A stretch of 5,316 bases of DNA, taken from CAZABS01 sp964483635 (GTDB taxonomy: Bacteria; Patescibacteriota; Minisyncoccia; Moranbacterales; UBA1568). A program made the translations under genes and the position numbers. Below are positions 1 through 4,175 of the stretch, one piece after another. Each line of letters begins with the position of its first letter. Positions within the stretch are counted from its first letter, which is position 1. The DNA lies in contig CAZABS010000046.1 in the NCBI GenBank assembly GCA_964483635.1, positions 1 through 5,316 on the forward strand. Reading direction: 5' to 3'. Below the pieces are notes generated by a model. It had not been told where the DNA came from and did no database searches. It saw nothing but the letters and a program-made list of their open reading frames with translations.

Positions 1-17
1 CGTTCGAAATACCCTTT

Positions 18-46
18 CCGCCCTGCGCAAGCTCGGCGGTTTTTTT
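18..46 (+). terminator. Rho-independent terminator, plus strand
   Basis: Arms CCGCC (18-22) and GGCGG (35-39) enclose an inner GC/GC stem capped by a GCAA tetraloop, with a CT/TC internal mismatch. Seven T residues follow at 40-46. This is the form of an intrinsic terminator for a plus-strand gene whose stop codon lies left of the window; no plus-strand stop occurs before the hairpin in any frame. The opposite strand has no T-run after the stem, so it would not terminate minus-strand transcription. It separates that presumed convergent gene from the minus-strand genes. Confidence 0.6.
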
Positions 47-69
47 ATCTCAATTTCTCCGCGAGTCAA
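42..69 (-). promoter_or_regulatory. Sigma-70-like promoter (cassette copy A), reading out of the left edge
   Basis: On the minus strand a -35 TTGACT (69-64) and a -10-like TAAAAA (47-42) are 16 bases apart, and the spacer starts CGCGGAG. It sits directly after the stop of the HAD gene and would drive a gene starting left of the window. The predicted start near 35 falls inside the hairpin at 18-39. A purine-rich AAAGGG near 11-16 (minus strand) could be that gene's ribosome binding site. The call rests on the match to the seven other copies in the window. Confidence 0.5.
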
Positions 70-75
70 ATGAAA

Positions 76-480
76 TCAAAGGTGGCTATCCAGGAATTGC
101 TTGAGTTCAATAAGATCTTTTTTCGAATTATCGTAATAGTAAGAGACTATACCAACTGACTGGGCACTTTTCACCGCCTCGGGATTGTGCTCAAAATAGA
201 CAACGTCATCTTGCGTCAGATCAAAATGATCCAGCATTTTTGTGTAATATGACGGGTCCGTTTTCTCTGGATTATGCTTGAGGGAAAAGACTTCATACTG
301 TACTTTGTCGAGCCCAAACTTCATGAACTGCTCGTCATTGGCCCCCGTAAGGACGATCTTGCGATTCGGATAGGTCTCAAGCATGTCATACATCTCTTTG
401 AAAACACCCTCCCCTTCTATTACGAAACAATCCACCGCATCTACTAATATCGTTTTCATACTTTGAGAATTAGTGCTCAT
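76..480 (-). CDS. Small HAD-fold (haloacid dehalogenase superfamily-like) protein
   Basis: A 134-residue protein ending in TGA. It looks like a minimal HAD-superfamily domain without a large cap. The first strand, KTILVDAVD (residues 9-17), carries the candidate nucleophile D14. LTGAND (44-49) matches motif II with T45. Lysines K68 or K73 could be motif III. VVYFEHNPEAVKSA (93-106) corresponds to the motif IV loop followed by its helix. The active site is unusual: motif I is DxxD rather than DxD, and the usual acidic pair of motif IV reads E97-H98, so phosphatase activity is uncertain. Two starts are possible. ATG 480 sits just after the predicted transcription start and has no Shine-Dalgarno. 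The internal ATG at 459 (M8) lies immediately before the fold begins. No terminator follows the stop; promoter copy A begins 6 bases downstream. The substrate is unknown. Confidence 0.75.
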   Translation of the reverse strand: MSTNSQSMKTILVDAVDCFVIEGEGVFKEMYDMLETYPNRKIVLTGANDEQFMKFGLDKVQYEVFSLKHNPEKTDPSYYTKMLDHFDLTQDDVVYFEHNPEAVKSAQSVGIVSYYYDNSKKDLIELKQFLDSHL

Positions 481-487
481 ATAAAAT

Positions 488-517
488 ATACCAGATAATC
501 CTCCCCCCGCGAGTCAA
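488..517 (-). promoter_or_regulatory. Sigma-70-like promoter (cassette copy B) for the HAD gene
   Basis: TTGACT (517-512), an 18-base spacer beginning CGCGGGG, then TGGTAT (493-488). The predicted start is about 481-480, at the ATG of the HAD gene, so the mRNA would be leaderless or nearly so. A better-looking TATATT at 490-485 would need a 21-base spacer; if it is used, translation would more likely begin at ATG 459. Confidence 0.5.
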
Positions 518-544
518 CCCAGCACCAGCCGATGGTGCTTGGGT
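517..544. repeat. Inverted repeat abutting the -35 of promoter B
   Basis: ACCCAGCACCA (517-527) pairs with TGGTGC[T]TGGGT (533-544) across a GCCGA loop, with one bulged T: an 11-bp stem. Neither strand has a T-run after it, so it is not a classical terminator. Its position directly upstream of, and touching, the -35 hexamer suggests an operator or an RNA hairpin at the end of the preceding transcript. Two further TTGACC hexamers (547-542 and 569-564) lie beside it without recognisable -10 partners. Confidence 0.45.
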
Positions 545-572
545 CAACCTCGGCCGAAGGACGGGTCAAATG

Positions 573-611
573 AAAAAGAAAAAGACCCGCCATGCAGTTG
601 CACAGCAGGCC
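573..611 (-). terminator. Rho-independent terminator of the 334-residue protein gene
   Basis: On the minus strand GGCCTGCTGTGC (611-600), loop AACT (599-596) and GCATGGCGGGTC (595-584) form a 12-bp stem including several G-T pairs. It is followed by TTTTTCTTTTT. It begins about 25 bases after the TAA of the gene at 637-1641. Confidence 0.7.
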
Positions 612-636
612 CGAGTATCACGCAAGTTCGATCCGG

Positions 637-1641
637 TTACGCGACCTTTGGTTTCCGGAAATGAAGGAGGTGCTCATTGAGACTCAAGACGGTCCGATAG
701 TGCCGATGCCACAGTCCGCCGAAGAGAATCCTGGCTATGACTTTGAGGAGGTGCTGTTCCCTCTCATAGTCGACATCTTGCGGCGGTTGACCAATGCAAT
801 CACCGACCGTCTGCAGGGAGTATTCCATGCGAATCTTCGGAAAGTTGTTGTAATCCCGAAAGAAAACCGCATCTCCCGTCACGTTTTCGATAAGCCCCTG
901 GCACCACATGCTGTCGGTTGCCTCAGGGATAGTCGTCAGCCGGAGAAACACTTTAGCATCCCCATACGAGCCGACCGGTACACCCTTCTCCTTCCTACAA
1001 GAGACGAAATTCCCTACGAGATCGCCCCCAAAGTTCACGTTCTCCCGCCACTTGAAATGCGGGAGGTACGTGCCCATAGCAGTCATTTCCTCCTTGAGAT
1101 CAAGTTCGCTGGTCCGCTGGTGAGGAATCATCCGCGGCCCAACGGAAAACCGGTAACTCCGGACAAATGGCCAGAGTCGCCCACTGTTACTCAGGGCCAT
1201 CTCCGACAGCACCGCCCCCATCTCCTCGTGAAGATCGCCCTTGCTGTCTGCACAGCGAAGTGCAAGACAGGATCCGTAACGCAGGATCGAGAGTGTCGCT
1301 CCCGTCACGCCCAACACCGTCTGTTTCCCAAACATCGACCTCTCGATCTCTTCGATCGGGAGGTTCTCAGCGCCGACGAGGCCGTTTTCCAGCTTGGATG
1401 GATCTTTGAGGATGCGCAGCATCCGATCCTTGGCCTGTTCCGGCTTCATCCGTTCGTATGCCATGCGGCAGGCTTGGAGTAGCGCTTCTTCCAGCACTCT
1501 CGGATCATAGACGCCATCGCACCCCCGAAAAGCAAACGGCAGGAGATAGGGATGATCCATGAGCTCGATCGTCACACCCAGATCGTACGGTTCGCCCACT
1601 GGAGGAGACAACCACTTCCTGACATCAAGTTGAAGCGACAT
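637..1641 (-). CDS. Unrecognised soluble protein, 334 residues
   Basis: I do not recognise a family. The start is well supported: ATG at 1641-1639 is preceded by AAGGAG (1654-1649) at 7 bases, and the gene lies between promoter D and its own terminator at 573-611. The protein has no signal peptide and no membrane segment. It is mixed alpha/beta in character. A charged helical region at roughly residues 48-90 is followed by the small-residue stretch VLGVTGATLSILRYGS (about 109-124) and a GDLHEEMGAVLSEMA helix, then aromatic-rich strands with scattered cysteines (near FRGC, RYGSC, LRC, VSC, MWC, DC). The cysteines form no obvious CxxC metal site. A plus-strand frame of 296 codons opposite it (592-1482) runs through the terminator and lacks any such support. 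Cytoplasmic location is inferred; function is unknown. Confidence 0.8.
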   Translation of the reverse strand: MSLQLDVRKWLSPPVGEPYDLGVTIELMDHPYLLPFAFRGCDGVYDPRVLEEALLQACRMAYERMKPEQAKDRMLRILKDPSKLENGLVGAENLPIEEIERSMFGKQTVLGVTGATLSILRYGSCLALRCADSKGDLHEEMGAVLSEMALSNSGRLWPFVRSYRFSVGPRMIPHQRTSELDLKEEMTAMGTYLPHFKWRENVNFGGDLVGNFVSCRKEKGVPVGSYGDAKVFLRLTTIPEATDSMWCQGLIENVTGDAVFFRDYNNFPKIRMEYSLQTVGDCIGQPPQDVDYEREQHLLKVIARILFGGLWHRHYRTVLSLNEHLLHFRKPKVA

Positions 1642-1776
1642 AACGAGACTCCTTGTGAAGGTTCTGAAGGTGATCGCTCACCAGCCCCTCGGTCGCCCGA
1701 TGGGATAAAGCAGGACCGGTCCCGCTCTACCATAAGACTCTCTGAGAGAGGGCCCGAGGTAGGCACGACCAAGCTT
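1642..1776 (-). promoter_or_regulatory. Structured 5' leader of the 334-residue protein gene
   Basis: The predicted transcript start (about 1776) lies some 135 bases before the ATG, the longest leader in the window. Visible stems on the minus strand: GGTCG (1770-1766) with CGACC (1695-1691) as a closing helix; CTACC (1762-1758) with GGTAG (1731-1727), enclosing CTCTC/GAGAG (1750-1738); a 16-base near-palindrome, GCGGGACCGGTCCTGC (1725-1710); and GGTGA-GCGA-TCACC with a GNRA tetraloop (1682-1669). CCTCGG (1759-1754) could instead pair with CCGAGG (1692-1687), which is incompatible with the closing helix. CCTT just before AAGGAG may partly mask the ribosome binding site. This is riboswitch- or leader-RNA-like, but I match it to no known class. 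Confidence 0.4.
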
Positions 1777-1782
1777 CACGGG

Positions 1783-1811
1783 AGTATGCCAAAAACTCCC
1801 CCGCGAGTCAA
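1783..1811 (-). promoter_or_regulatory. Sigma-70-like promoter (cassette copy D) with extended -10
   Basis: TTGACT (1811-1806), a 17-base spacer beginning CGCGGGGG, and CATACT (1788-1783) preceded by TGG, an extended -10 motif. The -35 immediately follows the terminator stem of the SemiSWEET gene. It drives the long leader and the 334-residue protein gene. Confidence 0.7.
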
Positions 1812-1851
1812 ATGAAAACCGTCCTCCAAACGATTTTCATTGAGGACGGTT
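1812..1851 (-). terminator. Terminator hairpin overlapping the end of the SemiSWEET gene
   Basis: AACCGTCCTC (1851-1842) and GAGGACGGTT (1826-1817) form a perfect 10-bp stem with a 15-base loop. The TGA stop of the SemiSWEET gene (1839-1837) lies in the loop, and the 5' arm encodes the last residues. The following T-run (TTTTCATTT) is short and runs straight into the -35 of promoter D. Confidence 0.65.
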
Positions 1852-2115
1852 CCGGTTCCTGCGGTAAAGGTAAAACTGAACGAGCAGGATAAGCGATAAG
1901 ATGGCTCCAGGCGTTTGCGACCAAATAAGGAACTTGTCGCCGACTGACCAACCATAGACACCCCAGGTAGTGTAGGCAGCAAAGGCCGAAACAGCCAAGG
2001 TGAGGTCAATGCCATCGCAACTCTTCCGTTGATAGTTCTTGAAGATCTGCTTTGGAAAGCCGACGAAGACCAAAAGCAGCGATACACCAGCAGCAATGTA
2101 CCCGAGACTTTGCAT
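1837..2115 (-). CDS. SemiSWEET / PQ-loop sugar transporter-like membrane protein
   Basis: A 92-residue protein, the usual size of bacterial SemiSWEETs: one three-helix bundle that dimerises in the membrane into a sugar pore. Helix 1 (about 4-20) ends in FPKQIFKNYQRKSCDGI (20-36), the PQ-loop segment, here P-K-Q instead of P-Q. Helix 2 (about 38-58) contains AYTTWGVYGWSVGD, and helix 3 (about 62-84) contains TPGAILSLILLVQF. A basic tail follows. The position where relatives often carry the pocket asparagine before helix 3 seems to be Q67. The start at 2115 is chosen because AGAGGG (2126-2121) lies 5 bases upstream and the predicted transcript start is about 2143. The longer in-frame ATG at 2178 lies inside the promoter and cannot be used from it. 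Family knowledge gives sugar transport; the substrate cannot be read from the sequence. Confidence 0.85.
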   Translation of the reverse strand: MQSLGYIAAGVSLLLVFVGFPKQIFKNYQRKSCDGIDLTLAVSAFAAYTTWGVYGWSVGDKFLIWSQTPGAILSLILLVQFYLYRRNRNRPQ

Positions 2116-2149
2116 GGCGACCCTCTCAGATGAACAACAACAGAATGAG

Positions 2150-2178
2150 ATCTTACTACCAAACTCCCCGCGAGTCAA
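2150..2178 (-). promoter_or_regulatory. Sigma-70-like promoter (cassette copy E) for the SemiSWEET gene
   Basis: TTGACT (2178-2173), a 17-base spacer beginning CGCGGGGAG, and TAAGAT (2155-2150). The predicted start near 2143 leaves a leader of about 28 bases with a good ribosome binding site. The -35 begins only 7 bases after the TAG of the upstream YdcF gene, with no hairpin between, so read-through from that gene is possible. Confidence 0.7.
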
Positions 2179-2185
2179 TGGGAAA

Positions 2186-2842
2186 CTACTCCTTCACGAG
2201 GTGCTGGGTATAGCCGAGGGCGACGAGGCGCTCATAGGCAGTCCAGACCTCATCTGGAATTTCCTGGGGAATCTGAAAGCCTTTGGCGGGATAGATTTTG
2301 ATACGCTGGAGATCCCCCACCGTGATATTGATGAGAAGTTCCCTCGTGATTGTCTCGTTGGGATATTGGGTATACGAGAGCTCGGGCGACGTCACCACAA
2401 ACTCCTTCTCTGGCCAACGCATTTTGAATGTGGCATAGGCTCGGCGTTCCATGTACGGCTTTTGGACGAGGATAAACGTCGCCGGATCCATCCCCTTTTC
2501 TCTGAGAAGCTCGCGCGTGAAATCAATATTTTCGCCCGTATTGGTGGAGCGGTTTTCGATGAGGATCTTCTCTTGCGGCACGCCCATTTTCTGGGCCATA
2601 TCAGCGAATATCTCGGCCTCGGGCTTGTGAAACATGCTTTCCGTCAGCCGCCCGAAACCACCGGAAAAAAGTATGTACGGCGCATACCCCTGGAGCCAGA
2701 GCCCTGCCCCATGTTCCGCCACCCGCGTGTCGTTGCTCCCCAACACCAAAATCATATCCGCCTTCTCGAGCGGATGGTGCATATGGTGGTAGTCCCAAAT
2801 AATCTGCGCCAGTTTGTCCACTTCCCCTTGTTCTTCTTGCAT
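2186..2842 (-). CDS. YdcF/ElyC-like DUF218 family protein
   Basis: A 218-residue protein with the DUF218 fold described for YdcF, ElyC and SanA. MILVLGSNDTRVAEHGAGLW (30-49) is the first strand and its following helix. ILFSGGFGRLT (57-67) is the SGG motif. EAEIFADMAQKMGVP (75-89) precedes ILIENRSTNTGEN (93-105), the conserved E-x-x-S-x-N-T-x-E-N signature. ILVQKPYMERRAYATF (124-139) matches the next conserved block. There is no signal peptide or membrane helix, so this is a cytoplasmic YdcF-type protein rather than a membrane-anchored ElyC/SanA. Members have been linked to envelope or nucleotide-cofactor functions, but the reaction is not settled. ATG 2842 is kept because residues 10-28 resemble the usual N-terminal helix of relatives. 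It has no clear Shine-Dalgarno and coincides with the predicted transcript start. The gene ends in TAG. Confidence 0.85.
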   Translation of the reverse strand: MQEEQGEVDKLAQIIWDYHHMHHPLEKADMILVLGSNDTRVAEHGAGLWLQGYAPYILFSGGFGRLTESMFHKPEAEIFADMAQKMGVPQEKILIENRSTNTGENIDFTRELLREKGMDPATFILVQKPYMERRAYATFKMRWPEKEFVVTSPELSYTQYPNETITRELLINITVGDLQRIKIYPAKGFQIPQEIPDEVWTAYERLVALGYTQHLVKE

Positions 2843-2848
2843 ATCTTT

Positions 2849-2878
2849 ACTCTATCTACCCTCCACCCCGTGAGTCAA
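2849..2878 (-). promoter_or_regulatory. Sigma-70-like promoter (cassette copy F) for the YdcF gene
   Basis: TTGACT (2878-2873), an 18-base spacer beginning CACGGGG, and TAGAGT (2854-2849). Seven bases further is 2842, the A of the YdcF start codon, which implies a leaderless mRNA. The -35 starts 10 bases after the TAA of the upstream gene. The block at 2868-2884 repeats, with one change, the blocks at 59-75 and 1801-1817. Confidence 0.6.
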
Positions 2879-2888
2879 ATGAAAAGCC

Positions 2889-3197
2889 TTATTCTGTTGT
2901 TCCTCTATCCTTGAAGAAAATACCAGCTATCCCGCCGGTGATCAAACCCCACAGAACATGGTTAATCACAAATTGCATTAAGAGACTTAGGATAATTTTT
3001 AAAATCCAACTAACTCCTGGGGCTAATAATACAATTAGAAAACTCCCAAAATAAGCGATCGTTACAGGAATCTGCAATACTTCACTATCTAACCATTTAG
3101 GAACGGGAATTCCCAATGTATTTTTGCGAAAGCCCATTATCCCAAATGCAAGAGTATTTATTACTATTCCAATGATTAGCTGGGCACCGATAGTCAT
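2889..3197 (-). CDS. Unrecognised small membrane protein, 102 residues
   Basis: No family recognised. It is highly hydrophobic, with membrane segments at about residues 4-22, 43-60 and 62-94 (the last may be two helices broken at WGLITGG). A polar loop, RKNTLGIPVPKWLDSE (24-39), joins the first two, and a short charged tail follows. The ATG at 3197 has no Shine-Dalgarno. The frame stays open upstream to a TAG at 3242-3240, and those 14 codons (ATA AAT AAC CTT GAA GAA...) look coding but contain no ATG, GTG or TTG, so the true start is uncertain. Base composition is clearly more AT-rich than the flanking hisG and YdcF genes. No terminator lies between its TAA and promoter F. Confidence 0.6.
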   Translation of the reverse strand: MTIGAQLIIGIVINTLAFGIMGFRKNTLGIPVPKWLDSEVLQIPVTIAYFGSFLIVLLAPGVSWILKIILSLLMQFVINHVLWGLITGGIAGIFFKDRGTTE

Positions 3198-3243
3198 AAA
3201 TGTTGGATTAAATATTTCAATTTCTTCAAGGTTATTTATCTAA

Positions 3244-3271
3244 AAACTACTCTTCCGGCACAGAAAGTCAA
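3244..3271 (-). promoter_or_regulatory. Possible promoter (cassette copy G), weak -10
   Basis: TTGACT (3271-3266) with a poor -10 candidate, TAGTTT (3249-3244), at 16 bases. The conserved CGCGGGG spacer start is absent (TTCTGTG instead). It lies between the two AT-rich genes, about 20 bases after the TAA of the upstream one, and would drive the 102-residue membrane protein. The predicted start near 3237 coincides with an in-frame ATA codon. Confidence 0.4.
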
Positions 3272-3289
3272 ATAAGATAAGGGGTCGAC

Positions 3290-4000
3290 TTACATGTACG
3301 ATATCTCTTTCGTCATAGCATTCTTCATAGCAGATCTATTCGTACATTCTCCAGTCCCGCTACTGATGTATTCTAATGCTAAGTCATACACATTTAGCAA
3401 CGGCCAAGCCTTAGGATAAAGCCGAAAAACTGTGTGATATTTTTTCGAGTTTAATCCCTCGAAACTGATCACAAAAATTGCTGCGCCTCTTTTTTTAAGA
3501 TCATATCTAGATGGGTCTGTGCTCCGAGGGAAAAGACGATCTATAAATAACTCAAAGGTGTGACTGTTTGTATTTTCATAGAGTTCGGCACCACCATTTG
3601 GGGTTTTTACTTCAAAACCAACTTCACGAGGCTGATCCGGACCCAAAATGAAATTTGGCTCCCTAAACGAAAAAGAGTAGGTGAAACCGTCAACTTTTAT
3701 AGAGCGTATAACGATATTATAAGCAGGGCCTTTTCCAACATTCTGTATTTTAAGAATACTAAATCTGTCATCTGAATTTTTTTTGAGATATAGATTCAAG
3801 ATCGGTTTTTCTTGTATCTCATTACTCTCTTGCGCCTCTACTGTGTAAATCCATACCATCCATGCAGTAATAGCCAAAATGACAATATTTCCTACATCAC
3901 CTAAAGTGAGTTCGTGTTCGATCACTGAGATGCTATCAAGAAAAAAATATAAAAGCAGAAGGCCGACGATAAGAGAAATCAACAACAATAAATTCTTCAT
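3290..4000 (-). CDS. Unrecognised two-helix membrane-anchored protein, 236 residues
   Basis: No family recognised with confidence. Two N-terminal membrane helices (about 3-21 and 36-54) are followed by a linker rich in Glu and Gln and then a beta-rich soluble domain. ILNLYLKKNSDDRFSILKIQ leads into NVGKGPAYNIVI, a pattern often seen in Ig-like beta-sandwich domains of membrane-tethered hypothetical proteins. The C-terminal third is basic and polar. The side of the membrane cannot be decided. ATG 4000 is chosen: GGAA lies 8 bases upstream and the hydrophobic helix begins directly after it. A TTG at 4024 would extend the protein by 8 residues but lies in the upstream hairpin. Composition is AT-rich like the next gene. 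No terminator is visible after its TAA. Confidence 0.65.
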   Translation of the reverse strand: MKNLLLLISLIVGLLLLYFFLDSISVIEHELTLGDVGNIVILAITAWMVWIYTVEAQESNEIQEKPILNLYLKKNSDDRFSILKIQNVGKGPAYNIVIRSIKVDGFTYSFSFREPNFILGPDQPREVGFEVKTPNGGAELYENTNSHTFELFIDRLFPRSTDPSRYDLKKRGAAIFVISFEGLNSKKYHTVFRLYPKAWPLLNVYDLALEYISSGTGECTNRSAMKNAMTKEISYM

Positions 4001-4015
4001 ATTATTTATTCCATT

Positions 4016-4042
4016 AAAAAACAAACGCCATTCAAGCGCCTG
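4016..4042 (-). terminator. Terminator-like hairpin in the leader of the 236-residue membrane protein
   Basis: CAGGCGC (4042-4036), loop TTGAATG (4035-4029) and GCGTTTG (4028-4022) form a 7-bp stem with two G-T pairs, extendable by A-T pairs. Six T residues follow (4021-4016). It lies after promoter H (predicted start about 4057) and 16 bases before the ATG, so every transcript from that promoter would contain it. hisG already has its own terminator further upstream. It may be an attenuator or a back-up terminator. Confidence 0.5.
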
Positions 4043-4063
4043 TTTTTAAGGTTTACTAGTTTC

Positions 4064-4092
4064 AATAAACGCCTAAAGAGGGCAAAAGTCAA
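4064..4092 (-). promoter_or_regulatory. Sigma-70-like promoter (cassette copy H)
   Basis: TTGACT (4092-4087), a 17-base spacer and TTTATT (4069-4064); predicted start about 4057. The conserved CGCGGGG spacer start is replaced by TTTGCCC. It follows the hisG terminator and precedes the leader hairpin of the 236-residue membrane protein. Confidence 0.55.
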
Positions 4093-4098
4093 ATACCA

Positions 4099-4121
4099 AA
4101 CCCAAACCATGGGTCTGGGTT
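4099..4121. repeat. Operator-like inverted repeat upstream of promoter H
   Basis: AACCCA (4099-4104) and TGGGTT (4116-4121) flank an inner ACC/GGT pair around a central T, with two mismatched positions: a 23-base imperfect palindrome. It lies 6 bases upstream of the -35 of promoter H and after the hisG terminator. The outer AACCCA/TGGGT half-sites recur in the inverted repeat beside promoter B. A transcription-factor site is possible but unproven. Confidence 0.35.
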
Positions 4122-4126
4122 ACGGG

Positions 4127-4160
4127 TAAAAAAAGAGAGGCAAGGGAAGGGCCTTGCCTC
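4127..4160 (-). terminator. Rho-independent terminator of hisG
   Basis: GAGGCAAGG (4160-4152), loop CCCTTC (4151-4146) and CCTTGCCTC (4145-4137) form a perfect 9-bp stem followed by TCTTTTTTTAC. It starts 15 bases after the TAG of hisG and is the strongest terminator in the window. Confidence 0.9.
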
Positions 4161-4175
4161 AAAGACTTCAGCAGA

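Noticed and set aside
1..73. Plus-strand frame ending at TGA 71-73 (contains TLSALRKLGG)
   Set aside because: It would have to read through a terminator hairpin and into promoter A; a true plus-strand gene more likely ends left of the window.
592..1482. Plus-strand open frame of 296 codons
   Set aside because: It lies opposite the minus-strand 334-residue gene, starts inside that gene's terminator, has no ribosome binding site, and its product is rich in His, Pro and Arg as expected of an antisense frame.
1776..2162. Minus-strand frame of 128 codons overlapping the SemiSWEET gene
   Set aside because: The other minus-strand frame matches the PQ-loop family and has a placed ribosome binding site; this one passes through a terminator and promoter D.
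2116..2178. N-terminal extension of the SemiSWEET protein to ATG 2178
   Set aside because: Those 21 codons lie within promoter E, upstream of or at the predicted transcript start, and encode a cysteine- and serine-rich stretch unlike the family.
59..2884. CRISPR array, from the repeated CCGCGAGTCAAATGAAA blocks
   Set aside because: The copies are hundreds of bases apart with genes between them and coincide with promoters; there is no regular spacer.
2039..2914. Plus-strand open frame of 291 codons
   Set aside because: It runs opposite the recognisable YdcF and SemiSWEET genes and across two promoters; it is a shadow frame.
4006..4110. Minus-strand frame of 34 codons (begins MVWVWYLTF) as a leader peptide
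   Set aside because: It contains the -35 and -10 of promoter H and so could not be translated from that promoter; there is no ribosome binding site, and nothing suggests codon-specific attenuation.
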